Assembly: GCA_009617715.1 (NCBI GenBank)
Contig: VTFK01000020.1
Coordinates: 806,001 to 870,000, forward strand
Origin: Plectrocnemia conspersa
Taxonomy: Eukaryota > Arthropoda > Insecta > Trichoptera > Polycentropodidae
Direction: 5' to 3'
Length of the DNA stretch: 64,000 bases
In this document: positions 47,231-60,739 of the stretch, piece after piece
Layout: each line of letters starts with the position of its first letter
Position numbering within the stretch: position 1 is the stretch's first letter
Position numbers and translations under genes: made by a program
The notes under the pieces: model-generated
What the model was told of the DNA's origin: nothing
The model's database searches: none
Seen by the model: only the letters and a program-made list of their open reading frames with translations

Positions 47231-48300
47231 TGGACGTGGGTTCGATTCTTTAACTTTTAATTTAACAATGAGTCGTAAATTAAATTGCAAAAGAGGCAAC
47301 TTGGTCATTAAGGTTTCAAAGTTAAGTAGAGACAACTATATTTAATATATGCACAAATGATTTAGTTGTATAAACTATTTAAATCATTAGTTTTTTCACT
47401 CAAAAATAAAAGTTAACACCAAATACGATAAAAAGACATTCCTATTTCAATTTTATTTATACAGACTAGCTATATAATATAAAGTTCCTAATCTAATTTG
47501 GGAGCTTCAACTAAAATCATTAAATAAATATAAAATTTAATAAAATTAATTGTATATGACTTTTATTTATAAAGATATAGTTTTAAACGTATCTTTTTGG
47601 ATAATTTATTACAATATCTTAATTGAAGTAAAATACAATTCTTAGTAAACAAGAAACTACAGCTAATTAATAACATTTATATATAAAAAAAATGTTGAAT
47701 AATCGATTCAAGTGATTTAAAGAAAAATGCCAGAACTAACGACGACTTTGACGCTCTGTAAACTTACAGGTGTCACAACAGTAGTTACATAGCTGCATAT
47801 AATTAACCTGCTTGGTAGTTTCATCTCTTAAAATGTGTTAAGGGAACTTTTGTTTTTCATTTAAATGGTAAGTCGTATAAATTATTTTTTTCAAAATATT
47901 TTTACTTACGTCTATCTGTGGCAGAAATCTCTTACAGTTTCCAAATTCCAACTCTATAAGTAATACTGATTCAGGCTAGTCCTATGGCGAGTATTTATGG
48001 CAATCTTTAAGCACTTACATTATAATATGAAACACACATGTGCTCTAATGTGTCAAGAGATTTATGAGGATTGTAACCACCTACATAATTTCTTATAATT
48101 TTGAGGTCGATCTAACAAGCAAAAAGAGAGTCGTGTCACAGACAATAAAAGAGAGATTATTTGACCAAACAATTGCTTTAATAATTATAAATATTGCATG
48201 GAACACTATATAGCCTTAGACATTAATTACCAATAAAATGCTGAAATAGCTACTCTTTATTTGGAAAGGATGCACGATCAAATATACGTTCTATCCCGTG
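47231..48300. other. AT-rich spacer
   Basis: No gene or repeat is recognised. Confidence 0.55.
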
Positions 48301-48303
48301 CAT

Positions 48304-48440
48304 AATATGTAAGGAGATGTGAATTTATATAATAATATTTCTAGGACAATCCGAAAAAATAAAACTGTAACGGGTTTTCTAAATTGAATAAAGAAACACT
48401 TTCGTGCATTAAGAAATAAATTGTAATATTAAGTGTAAAA
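48304..48440 (+). pseudogene. CR1/L2-like retrotransposon 3' fragment, third copy
   Basis: gatgtgaatttatataataa, ctaggacaatccgaaaaaat and cgtgcattaagaaataaatt match 14437-14550 almost base for base. Mutations break the frame. Similarity stops soon after the stop-codon region (about 48440), so the 3' terminus seen in the other two copies is missing here. Confidence 0.7.
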
Positions 48441-48474
48441 TTTTTATAAATAATATTGTTTCTCTACTCTTTTG

Positions 48475-48636
48475 TTACCGATCGCTAAAGTGACTATCAT
48501 CTGGACCATTTTCACTTAAGGCGTAAACATATTTCATGGGTGTGTCTAAAAAACGGTGCAATTGATCCACAAATATCATCATGTGTGATTCGCTAAAGCT
48601 GTCTCGAGCTAACGATATAAGTGATGAGATATTTTG
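48475..48636 (-). CDS. Short coding-like frame (possible exon or transposon piece)
   Basis: A 53-codon minus-strand frame reads ISSLISLARDSFSESHMMIF, then VDQLHRFLDTPMKYVYALSE and ends DDSHFSDR with a TAA. Residue usage is balanced and unlike the K/N/I/F-rich chance frames around it. A stop immediately precedes it, with no clear acceptor site. The nearby plus-strand LINE fragment is unrelated. It could be the last coding exon of a gene or part of an unknown transposase. No family is recognised. Confidence 0.3.
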   Translation of the reverse strand, partial: QNISSLISLARDSFSESHMMIFVDQLHRFLDTPMKYVYALSENGPDDSHFSDR

Positions 48637-48790
48637 TCACAGAGGAAAGAAGAGCCAGGGTACTACATGGACACGAGACATTTAATCACGGGAACATATA
48701 TTTACAAATCATAGTTGCTCCACGAAATCACAGCTGACAATAATGCAACTTGACTCGCCAGCAGACTCTCCAACTGCCAATTAACTCCAC
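48637..48790. other. Balanced-composition stretch upstream of the 48.5 kb frame
   Basis: Continues the GC-richer block on the minus strand, with no clean continuation of the frame. It may belong to the same unit. Confidence 0.3.
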
Positions 48791-48834
48791 CGCCTGTGTA
48801 ATTTAAATATGTTCATAAAATAAATTGTAACTAG

Positions 48835-48960
48835 CTTTTCTCGCGTATGCTTTGGCTCCTATAACTATAATTAGTTTTGGAACTTTCATTAGGTTAGGTT
48901 TTGGTTTGAACAACAAATAGACATTTTTTACACACAGTAGGTGCTACTAATCTATTATTT
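48835..48960 (-). repeat. Repeat family 'C' fragment (inverted)
   Basis: The reverse complement carries aaacctaacctaatgaaagt and ctaattatagtt, matching 44147-44240 and 62886-62930. Confidence 0.45.
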
Positions 48961-51900
48961 AAGGTTCCGAAATATCTCATCCAATGATGATTACAGATAG
49001 AATATGATATTTGGTAATATAAATGTTTTTTTTTTTAATAAAATTGTAGGGTCTACAGTGACCACTTGTGAGTGTAAAGCTTGTATTGAAATTGACAAAA
49101 ACAAAACTTCTTACGCATTAAGAGCGCCATAAATCCACTATTTTTTCATGTCAGCTTGTGCAGACCGTACGTGACAATAAGCGGAATGAACTTTCTGCAC
49201 AAAAATTCTATATTATAACAACTGAAAATACTGTGAGAACAAATAAATTTGTCACAAAGTTGCCATATCTTACATTTGTTCAAAAAATTTAACAGCCGTT
49301 CCAAACATATTTTCAGGACTAATTTCAACTTGTTTAATATCCAACATAACATAGTTTCGCACAAACAATAATTAAAAACAAAAATAACCTTTTGTATCAA
49401 AAAAAACACCTTTGACACATTGATTTAAATCATTGCAGAAATATAATGCAATATAAATAAATTAGAAATATTGTTTCATTCGCAAAAAGGTGTACATTGC
49501 TACAGAATAAATAATAAAGGACGTAATTTTCAGCCTTGCAGTACTTTAAACGATACATATGTTTTACCTGATTTATAAATTTAAATTTAACAGTTTTTAT
49601 GGTCAATAATATTTTCCACTGTGCCTTATATGGTATTCAAGACTATTTTGTAAACCTAACAATACACATCATTTTTTATGAAATGCAGCATTGTTTTCAA
49701 TCAAATATTGCATCACGAAACTGTATATTTAAAGAGCAAACAAAGCCTTTATTATATTTGGTTTTCTTTACTAGATTATTTGCTTTTCAGAATGAGCTGA
49801 ATTTATTTATATACAAAATAAAAATAAAATGAAATTCTATTGTACAAAACAAACCAAGACGAATTTCAATGAGCGCGTGTGTCGAACACTGTGACGACGA
49901 TTTATGTAATTTACGACCCCATGTAATTTTGCGCAGATGTGTTTATGCACACATGAAATGCAAAACGTGTATTGCTACCTTAAATATAATGTGAATCGCA
50001 AAACAATGGGTAATTTACGTTGCGCAGAAAACGTATATTTGGTCGCAAAATTTTATTGCTTATTTATATTTTTATAAAAAGCAATTCGGTTAGAAGCCAT
50101 AGTTTATCACTTTAAAAATAAACGAATTTATATTACCATGTCTTGTGTTTTTTAATTATATTTAAGAAAAACAGGTTGTTTACCAGCGAAATAGAAGTTC
50201 TAAGAAATAAGCTTTTCCGCTGATTTTTAATGAAAATACGTATTTTTAACTTCACAGATTTAGTTGAAACAATATTCGTTTTAATTCGCAAATATTAAAC
50301 TAAGTTTTAAAATATTTTTTTCATATATCACGTGTAGTCTATTTGTAGTCATGTGTGTGTATTTGTATGTAGATGTATTACATTTTTACATGGCTAGATT
50401 ACTATTTAATGCAAATTGTGATCACGGTCACGTTGTGGATACTGTATTAATTTTCATCATCTCGTTTATTTATTTATATATAAATGGAGTTTGGAAGTTT
50501 CCGACGACGTGATTCATGTTTCTACGTCGTAACTAATGCAGTTTATTATCATTGCAAAAAATATATGATGCTGGGTACGATTAATAAAATTACAAAAAAA
50601 CTAAATAGACTCTGCTTTACATAATGTATATACTATAATAATTTTATGGCATTTTTATGATAATCTTAGTTCATATTTTAGTTAAGTATTCTATTTTTTT
50701 AATAAAACATCTATTCTAATCATATAATACGTTTTGATATCAACAACAGTTTGAGAATATTGCATACTTAAAAAAAATTAATAAATGTGATTCTTCGTCA
50801 CTCACATATTTTATATTTTTCTGTTTATTAAATTTTATTCTTAAGCTTTTAATTTTTGCTTTAATGTCTTTGATGTTGTATTGCACAAAGCTTATTGTAA
50901 TTTTTAAATTTACTCAGTTCCCTTGAGTAATTTCAGACGTATAAGAATAAAATTTAAATGTTTTGAAAAATATTTTTTTTTTCAAAGAAATATATTTAGC
51001 ACTTTAAAGTAGCTCTATGATATGCTAACTAAAATAACATTATATTTATAAATCAGAACAAAAATATAAAAGTTTATTGTAAAGTATAATATCTTTTTTA
51101 GCTGTTATTAATTTTAAAACTACAGTTAAATTATAATATACTATGTATTCTAAATATTAGAATATAAAACACTTTTTTAAAATTCAAAATATCATATTTT
51201 ATTGGAAATTGTTACCATAAGCTTAGGTATGTTTATCATATTATTTTGGTTTAGTAATATTTAATGTAAATAAATTCATGAACCACCTAATTCTGTACAC
51301 GTTTATCTCAAGACTGCTAAAACTACATAGCTAATATGTCACAGTTTTACATATTCTTGTGATAAATAACATATCTGTCTTCCATAAAAAATGCAATTTA
51401 TTTAATATGTCATTTACTTAATGCAATTTGATTTTTTATGAGAAAACTTAGCACCTTTTAGGATGTGCGATAGATAATATTTGTTTTTTTTTACCTAACA
51501 ATTTTAACCCAACGATTATGGATGGTTTAAATACATAGAAGACTATTTTTTAATTTGTTAAGTAAATCATTATACTACACTTCATCAATCTTTGTGCAGT
51601 ACTTTTATTCATCCATATTTTATTTAATATTGATGTACAGAAATTAAAGATCAAAAATCAGCTAATTCTTATGCAGTATTGCGCTATTAGATTTTATTTT
51701 TAATTTTTTTTCTGATATAACTACTATATTTTTTCAATGCAAATATAAACATAACTAATACTGAAAGTAAAAATAATTATTATATGTATTATTATTTAAC
51801 GTTTGATTTAATTATTTTTAATAGGTATATATCAATTTAATAGATATTTTAATTTAAAAAAAATAAAATAAATATTTGCCATAGTAAATTTTAAAATAAA

Positions 51901-52915
51901 GCATTAAACCTAAACTGACGTTATAGTCAGAACCATGCTATCAACTTTTCCATTGTATTTATTTTCCTGTTTTGTTTATTTTTTTTTTTTTTGAACAACA
52001 TACGACGCACCTTTTTGTGTTAGCCGATTTATTTTCCGTCATTTGAATTAATTCCAAAAAGTACCGTTCCATCAGGCATAGAAGATTTGGATTTTTTTCT
52101 CGGATATCCACCATTTAATGAATATTCTGGTTTTATCAATTACAACTGAAAACAAATTAGTGAGCGTGACGTGCTTACTAAAATTAGGACGTTTCAAATC
52201 GATATAGGCGAACGTAACTCGGGTTAGCAGAATCTATAGCGTGTCCGAAATAAGCACATTCAGAATTTAATTACAAGAATATGTAATCCAGAGATTAGAA
52301 ATTATTCTTTCGCCAGAATTATTTATTAAAATAGTAAATAATACCGAGCACATACAATGAAACAGTTTTAATTTTTCTGTTTAATTAGATTTTTAAAGCT
52401 TTTATTCGCATGTTACAATGCGATCAAAATTTGGATCGTTTTTGTTGTGTGAAAGAAGCGCAGGCAAAACTTCATTACATAAATTATTTTAGTTTTTATT
52501 CAGTTCGTGCGGTACCCATATTTTTAAAGCTGTTTTAAGAGATTCAGAAGTATTGAATTATGAACGTATAATTTTTATTTTAAGCTATCGAATTGTTATG
52601 TGTAGTTCTGATTTATTTTCGGCCTTTTTTAAATATCGGAAAGCGAGTCAAAAAAAATCCCGGAAATTCCCAGGAATCGTTACTTTTGTTTGCTAATTGC
52701 TAAAATCAAAGCAAAGATCATATATAGATTTTCCTAATCTCACAAATTAATATCATAATGATTAATTAAAATTGAGCTAAGTCCTACATATTAGGTATTT
52801 AAATTTCTGCTCATAGAAAATATCTTACATGAAAAAAACGTATATTACTTTTTATTGTCATTGTCACAATATGGCTGATATAACCTTTTTCACTCAAGCC
52901 AATATTCTAATTCAT
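48961..52915. other. AT-rich noncoding spacer
   Basis: About 4 kb with no supportable gene. A slightly balanced patch (49860-50060) has CpGs and could be conserved noncoding sequence. Frames near 49146-49418 (minus) and 49599-49832 (plus) are chance-like. Confidence 0.6.
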
Positions 52916-53270
52916 TTTAAACGTCCATGCAACGGTTGTATTGCGCTTTATCTTGTACATTTCCTACTTTCGGCGGAAAAACTCCATCGCAAGATGGCCG
53001 CCTCACGTTTTTTATAGAGACACTCCGTCATTGGTTCTATAGGACGAGTGTTCGCGTTTGTAACGCGAATAAAAAAAAGTCGATTGTAAAGCCGAACGAG
53101 GAAACCGGTTTTCGAGCTGGGCCAAACGTCCAGAGCTCGGCCACAAATACGTTCTGCATCTGGTTCAAGGTTTCCGCTAAGCGCAAGACGAACACGAACG
53201 GTCATCATGGCGACGAATGATGAACATGATGAACACGATTCCGGCACTGGCGCACTTTGGACACAACGAT
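52916..53270. promoter_or_regulatory. CpG-rich island with aagatggccgcc
   Basis: Contains cgcaagatggccgcctcacg, which fits the consensus AAGATGGCGGC/GCCAT core of YY1-type factors (Pleiohomeotic in flies), known at promoters and Polycomb response elements. A further gtcatcatggcgacg follows at about 53203. Frames of 97 codons (plus) and 99 codons (minus) overlap without motifs. The binding-site reading is an inference from the core sequence. Confidence 0.35.
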
Positions 53271-56200
53271 AACATAATTGATTTTAACACGTTAAATTGT
53301 GTGGAAGGAATTGTACAAGATTGCATATAAAATTTTATAAGCAAAAAGTCAATGCAAAACATTAGTATAGTTTATGTCGTTTTCTCATGTAACAAGATTT
53401 GTATATAAGGCTTAAAGAATAATTATAATAATAAGATTACGTTTATAGCAATATGACGGTATTTTTAAACTATGGAGCTAACAGATGTGCGGACATAAAG
53501 AAACAATTTTGAAACAATCCTGACATTTATTGTATATTTAGTGTGTGGTTCCAATATTCGTCTTGAATATATCCAAAATAGATTATTTTTACCCCCTTTA
53601 TTGAAATTTCGTCTGTATGGCAATTTTAGTAGAACTTGCATTGAAAGATAGAAAATATCATTTATATATTTCATTACCTAAATTATCTCAAACTACTTCA
53701 TAATAGCACAAAAAAAATGTTTAAAAAAATGCATAATGATAATATTTCAAGGTTTTTCAAAAATTCTCATTAGATGTTTTTTTGTCAAAATTTAAATGTA
53801 TTTGTATATTTTTTTAATGGTTTGCATATACTGTAATTTTAAAAACAAGCAATGGTTTTAATCCTATAATTTTACAGCTGCATTTAAATCAAACAATAAC
53901 GGAAAATAAAATAGAAGCTTTCGGCGATCACTTACTTAATACAATTTAAATCATTTACCAACCGATCAGAATAGTGACAATAAAATTAATGTTATTTTAA
54001 ATGCACCTCTTCAAAGGAAAAAAACAATTTTTAAAAATCTCAAAGAAAAAGTTTTAGCCCGCAATTCACCGTCAGCAATTTACCACCGCGTTAATTGCTT
54101 GCAGAAGCAATTTATATTCTACCATATTCGTAGATATAACCTAGGCTTTTGACCAGTTTAGCACCCTGTACTAAATTAAGAGACTGCTTCCATAGAGCAT
54201 ATTTTTCTTTTGCACTTCTGCATTTTATTAAAAATAAAAAATAAAATTATGACTGATTTTACGAATAATGAGTTGCAATTATTTCGTTTCGTTATTAATT
54301 CCTTACACAAATGCTATAGAATGTGATTATCAATAACTAATGATATATATTATTATCTCATTTATAAATAATTCATATAATTTTTATTTTTTAGTTTTAA
54401 TCTGCTAAATTTACAGCTGCATACAGAGCAGGTAGTTAAAAAAGGGACAAAGATTTCTGATAAACGCTAACACAATATTGTGATTTTTTCAAAACACGAG
54501 TAAAAATATAATGTAATTAAAAGTGAGTGTTAATTAAACATGCGTTCAAGATTTTAATAAGAATCATAATAAATATGGGAATTTAAAATAAATTAACTTG
54601 TTAATGTTTTAGCATTCTTTTCGTTTTTATAATATACCCAAATTGCAAATTAAATCAGTCATAAGATTTTTTATATACAAAAATATATAATGTAATAATA
54701 TTAATATATATGTTTTTCGAGAATTCTCGATAAATTAGTAATACTAATCAAAAGCTTGCAATCATAAGTGCTGGACACAACATTCTTAAGAAAGAATATG
54801 TTCAGAAATATTTCTTGACGTCGCCTTTTATAAGATGTGGCATATAGGACTCAAATTCAAACAAAGAAATTTTAGCTTAACCATAAAATTTATCGTTTAA
54901 GTATTACATAATAGCGAAATACTTTAAAGATAAGCAAATAGTAACATTTACATCCATTAGAAAAAATCAGTTGTTTACCTAAAAGTAGTGTGTTGAAATA
55001 AAAAACTCTATATTTGTGAATGATATGACTATTCTTTAAAATGAAAAAACTATGAAAGAATCTATCAAAGACTGCAATTAGATTTTGGCAATGTAAATTT
55101 TAGAATATTAATTATACAGAGACTAGAGAAATCGAGCTTTAGCATATAAATACTAAGACACGATATTGCATAATATTACTAGCAATACAAGACGACTGTG
55201 TATGAATCTAACATCTTATATTTTAGGAAAGATATTTTAATAAGACTTTGTATTTGATTAAGACTCGCTTATGGATCAAATTTATTCAATAATGGATTAT
55301 TGGATATATCACATATATTACTTTTGGTTAAGTAAAAATTATTAACGTAAATTGAAAATATCAAATTTTTCCTAATAAATTCCTAATTATGCAGGATAAA
55401 ATTTAAAAGCCTATATTTTTATAAGCTTATGAATCGATACTCACTAAATTTTATTAGTATGTTTTATAAATTCTTGTGAATATCTATACCTTTAAATTTA
55501 TAGGTTTATTAAAATATATTTTTAGAAAATTCTCAAATTATACAATATTTTTTTTTTAATTAAAAACACATATAAAACACGATGGGGATAAAAACTTTTC
55601 AAGATTTAAAATGTTTTTTTAGGGGTATGAAGTATGAATATAATTAGTTGCTTTTAAAATTAATTTAACATAAATATTATGTATATTTATATTTTATTTT
55701 GTTGATAAAAGCATTAAAAAATAAAAATACATACATCCATAGAAAAAATTCGTGCCAGATATATATTTTAACATTTTTGCATAAAATATTGAAATCTTAA
55801 GATCAAATTTATGAAGTAAGTAGAGTAAATTGAACGAGATAAATTTCTAAGTGAGAAGATAATGTCGGTATTATTTATATATATAAAAATTATCTCAAGT
55901 TACATTTTAATTAAATAAATAATTTAAACTAAACTTTTGTCAAAGCAAACAATCTTATATAAAATGTATATTCCCGTTAAAAATTAATATGTATTTTAAT
56001 ACTGAAAATTAACTTAGTCTTTAATTCTGTAACTCAACTAAACTTAAACATATGTACCAATTTCAATTTCAAAATCAATTTTTATTAACTGAACAAGATC
56101 AATTTTCCACTGAAAATATTGTACTTAAGTATATTCCTAGAAAATGCGATTCATTGCAGTTACATTTAAATTCAGAAATATTTTTCCGGAAAAACCACTA

Positions 56201-57200
56201 TATTCATATATAATTTAATATAACTTTGACTTCATTCTATTGATTGATAAATTATTTTTATCGTCATAATATATTAATTAAATACATTTTTAATGTTGCA
56301 ATATATCACTTATATTCTTAGAGCATTTTTCAGTCATCGATACTTTAACGATTATGTGTATTCTCCAATTATGTTATTTTTCTTTAATAACGATCATGAA
56401 TAGTAATGATTTGCGTTAGCAGAATTCAAATTAGCAATGATGCAATTGCAGTTTCCAAACACACAGCTCCTCAATCATTTTTTCAATTCGATTTATATCG
56501 TTAACAAGCACTGTTGACAATGATAATAATGACGTAAATAAAAATCGATGAGTAATCTCGATTGAATTTTCCGTGACAAATTCATAAACAGGAAAAACAA
56601 ACGCGTGAAAATTAATGCGCATGCGTAATGCATTCGCTCGGCTCGTGCAGGCGACCAAAAAAATTCGCATATGTAGAAAACAATTCTGGAAGCAAACCAA
56701 GGTCTTATTTGGAGGTAGCGAAAAAAATTGGAAGCAGTTGGAAGACAAAAGACAATTGTGTTAGAGTCAAAGTCGCCGAGGCCCGTAATCATATGCAGTT
56801 GCCGTTGCATCGCCATTGTTCGAATGCATGCAAGTGAAAGGACAAGGTCACAGTCTGATCTCAAACACAAAAGATTTTTGTACAGATTAAAAAAATACAT
56901 ACTGAAAATTTGGGGGAGATAAAGAGCAAAAGTGATTTTTACTATCACTCAAAAAATATTTTTTTATAATTTAATGGACATCATTAGAACAATAAATTTG
57001 AACATTTATTGCTTAGTATTATGTCATCAAAGATAAAGAAATCATATATAGAGTATTAAAATAATATATTTTTGACTCTTTTAAAGTTATTCCAGGTTCA
57101 TGATATTCAATAAAAAAATGTTTACTTAATATCTTTAATGCATGACCTTAGCTGTTAAAAATGCAAGACTAAATTCTAAGACATTCAAGTTGTTGAACGC
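53271..57200. other. AT-rich noncoding spacer
   Basis: No gene is supported. A repeat B fragment lies at 54056-54125. A balanced patch at 56570-56830 (gcgcatgcgtaatgcattcg) has overlapping frames on both strands up to 151 codons (minus, 56493-56948), without motifs. Confidence 0.55.
54056..54125 (+). repeat. Repeat family 'B', partial copy 3
   Basis: gcaattcaccgtcagcaatt followed by taccaccgcgttaattgc. It matches the core of 36190-36250, without the flanking parts. Confidence 0.6.
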
Positions 57201-58657
57201 AATGTTTATAGTCCTTGAATTGAATTACAACGATACAATTAGAATCTCGATCGTCGTGTACTCGATAAGTAGATTTCAATTGCATCGAACCTAATTGACG
57301 ACATAAACGCACGCACGTCCACTTTATTGCTGTTTAGTATGTGATAAGATACTGATGCGATTAGATCTGATTTAATGTGCGAAAATGCTTAAGATGAATC
57401 AGATTTTCCATCATGTATTTTTCTAAATTAAATTAGGCCCACTAAAAATAATACATATTATGTAAGAAGAAAAGATCATAAAATATGGACCAGCTATAAA
57501 AGAGCTGGATGACGACAGAAATATGCGAATCTTCGAGAATAATTGGTTTGTTAATAGCACTCTTCAGTAGTTTAAATAAATGGTTGGTGACTTAAAACTT
57601 TTCGTGAGAACTCAGCGAATCGTATCCAAACGTTCCTAAAATAAAAGCGCTAGGATAAAAAAATGAATCATAACTAAATATCCACAAAGCAATCTCAAGA
57701 AGCTTTTCTGATTTTTTTCAATTAAAAGAGAGTAGTAAGAACATTCACCTGCTCTCTAAAGTAATTCTTAGATCTTTAGTGGAAGTTTCAATAGACAAAG
57801 CCTTTCCACCAAGACCATAGGAATATTTTAATTTGATAAAAATAACACTATGATATTTTACGACATTTGATGAAAGACAATTCTACAAAAATCACTATTT
57901 TAGGCAATTTTATATCATCGACATCAGTATTTATGTCAATAATGAATAACAATAAAATAAAGAACTTCTGAAGGCATAATATATTTTAAATCTGACGCCA
58001 TATGTAACGGACTCTCTAAGAACTTAAATAACCCAAGAATAATCGAGAAAGATCATCTGAACAACCGAAATCTGACAATAATCTTACTAATAATTTTTCA
58101 AAAGCATTTTTAAATCATTATATACAACTTGTATTTCTCTAAAAACAATGTCAAATCCAGAATTCTCATTTCTCGAGAAATTTTATAAAATATTTCATAT
58201 TTTACAAAATATTTGTAGAAATATTTTTAGAAGGTTTATAATCACTGCCCTTTTTTAATGCTGCATAAGTAAAGGCAAGTTCATATGCGAGTAATGATAT
58301 ACAAAAATAAACAAAAAATTTATGGCAATTTTTCAATACTTTATTTTTTCTTAAGTAATAAAAAAAGACACTTAGATAAGAAACCTTCCCGAATGTGCTC
58401 GTGCCAGATGTTTGAAAATATGCATACTTTCTCGGAAGATCAAAGGTATTTAAATGACAAACAATTGTTTTGCAATTTTATATTACTCTAACCGGCCGGC
58501 GGCTTTATCTTTGCTTTGGAGATCTAAGAACCCACTCCGATAAGAATAAATAACGTATGGAAATCGGCAAAATGTAAACAATTTAGGCCTATTTTTATTT
58601 TTCGATAATCCAAAAAGGTTTTTTTATATTGTTTTAGTAAAGTAGCAATAGCTGTTA
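57201..58657. other. Spacer with one short hairpin
   Basis: A balanced patch at 57240-57330 (tctcgatcgtcgtgtactcg) may be conserved noncoding sequence. ccagctataaaagagctgg (57491-57509) is a small hairpin containing a TATA-like core. No gene is seen. Confidence 0.45.
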
Positions 58658-59056
58658 TTGACGATTGTCTCACGATTATTATTGACAGCCGAAGGGGACT
58701 TAAATTTTTTGTTAAAACAATTTGAAAATATCAATTCTGATCTAAGCTCCAAATTTCAACGGGCAATTAAAGAGAAATTATATAATCGAAGAAACCAGAC
58801 ATTGATGTCATTAATTAATTATTTCAAAAATCCAGAATCTTGTACCAGTCAAAAAAATAATGACTTCTTTAGTTATTCTTCAAAATCATTTAAGATCTCG
58901 AGTTTTTTAAGAAGTGAATTCGATAATTCTCATTTCTCGAGAAAAGAAAATCACCGATATATTAAAATGCATAAATACAACGTATACTTATATTACCTTA
59001 TCAGGAAATTTTGCCACTGTAAAATAAAAAACACGATGTTAATAACAGTGGAATAA
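58658..59056 (+). pseudogene. hAT/BED-type transposase-like fragment
   Basis: A 132-codon frame. Residues 13-60 read GDLNFLLKQFENINSDLSSK, then FQRAIKEKLYNRRNQTLMSL and INYFKNPES. This resembles the segment of hAT-type transposases where 'L...L...RR...L..LM.YL.NP' precedes a short linker and the C-terminal dimerisation region. Residues 68-80 (NNDFFSYSSKSFK) also fit the linker. The last 50 residues look random. The acidic DDE residues and the BED finger are absent, so it is a fragment. The natural start is upstream and lost. Confidence 0.4.
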
Positions 59057-60735
59057 GTGGGACAAAAAACAGTTGGTCCAACAAAACTTGCCGAAAGTAA
59101 TTGAAGACAGAACTTTGGATAATTATTTCTTATAATTTAGCAGTAGCTGACAACACTGCAATTACTCTATATTTGTTGTATTTTTAACCCACAATTTTAA
59201 ACCCTTTTTGTGCATTTTCAAAGATCAATTATTACGTCTTGAAAATCAGATTAAAAATACGCTTTATACAAGCTTTATTAAAAATGAAATCGGGAATTAA
59301 ATTATATCTAGAATAACATTTCCAAAAGTTTGAGCTTTTTAATATTTAAGAGCCCAAGACCATTATTGAAAAATAAAGCGACCGAGCACAAAACGAAAAA
59401 TATTTTTAAAAAACAACGAAATATTACGCGAAATCCTAAGCAATATTTTATGAACTATCCAAAGTTTTATATAATGTTTTTTTATTGTAAACATAATAAT
59501 TAGGTTTATATAATAATTTTAAGTAACTACGTTTACATACGCTGTGTTAACGAAGCACACAATAAAGCAAGCAATAAATCAGATAATTAACTAACGCACT
59601 ATAACCCGTTAGTTAAGTGTTGAGTTATTTCAAATCGGACATGTTGCACTCGGCAAAATCATATGGCAGTCATGCATGTTTCGGAAAACGGTTTAAAATA
59701 TACAATTACTTGTTTCGGTTAATAAACTATTCAATTAAATTGTAACTCTGAAAACTGTTCTTTATAAATATTCATATTTTTAATTTTGTTCTAACGCTAG
59801 TATAATTATATACATTTATGCCTAAGTTATAGGTTAATCTGTTAGTTAAGCCTACTTCACAAATATACATATTTCTTACTAATATTTCTATGCCAGTATT
59901 TATAATTTATTATTAATAAAAAAAATTGCAAGCTATCGAGAAAAAAAATAACAGAGCCCCATCGAGAACCTTTAGGCTATATTAGGAGCAAGAACCCAAA
60001 AGAAACAACCTTCGTCGAACAGCGAAAAATTTTCATTGCACTACTAAATTTTCCCAAATATCACTGATTTCGAAAAACTTCAATAATTTGTTTATTTCAA
60101 AATGTGTTAAAGCTTTTGCAAGTTTAATTACTTAAAAATATCACAAACACATTAAATATATAAAAGAATATATTCAGCATTTTAATAGAAAGAAATGTAG
60201 ATTTTTCAAGGTAGACACCTGTCATTGACCGCTACTTTATATATGTAGTATATATAGATAAACAAACTTTGGATTTTACAGATGTAACACAGAACACATG
60301 TGTGTTACAGCTTTCTCCTGATCGAAAAAAATTCATTAGGGTTAACAGACTGTGCAGATTGTTGTATACCTTGTTCATATACATGTACAGATTATTCAAT
60401 CCCAAAATTAAATCTACCAATAAAAATATATTTCGATATGATTTTACGGAAATCACATTTAAAAAAGTATTTTCGGGATTAATTCTAAAATTTATTGCCA
60501 TTAAAAAGAAATAATTATGAATTGTGTTTATAAAAAAATATTTTCCATGCGTTGTTAAAAATGCGTTCCACAACAAGCTTTTTACTTTTGAAGATGTCAG
60601 AAGAGACAGTTTCAACAGAAAAATCAACTTCAAACGCAGAGAAAAACGTATATATTTATAAATATATATATCAATTTTAAATTAACGCGTATTTGTATAC
60701 TTTTGTTAAAAATTTTAACGGATTTAATTAACACG
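59057..60735. other. AT-rich spacer
   Basis: A perfect 10-bp-arm hairpin (ttaactaacg ... cgttagttaa, 59587-59616) is the only structure. Opposed frames at 60232-60633 (minus) and 60269-60514 (plus) lack motifs. Confidence 0.5.
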
Positions 60736-60739
60736 TTAC

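Noticed and set aside
47210..47260. B-box-like ggttcgattct suggesting a tRNA or tRNA-derived SINE
   Set aside because: The flanking bases cannot form the T-stem, and no A-box or anticodon stem is present upstream.
48894..48906. ttaggttagg, resembling the insect telomere repeat
   Set aside because: Only two copies occur and they belong to the family C repeat shared with 44.1 and 62.9 kb.
56493..56948. 151-codon minus-strand open frame, the second longest in the window
   Set aside because: It overlaps open frames in other phases and strands in a balanced-composition patch and has no recognisable domain.
60232..60633. 133-codon minus-strand frame, hydrophobic
   Set aside because: L/F/N/Y-rich translation of AT-rich DNA with an overlapping opposite-strand frame. 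No membrane-protein family recognised.
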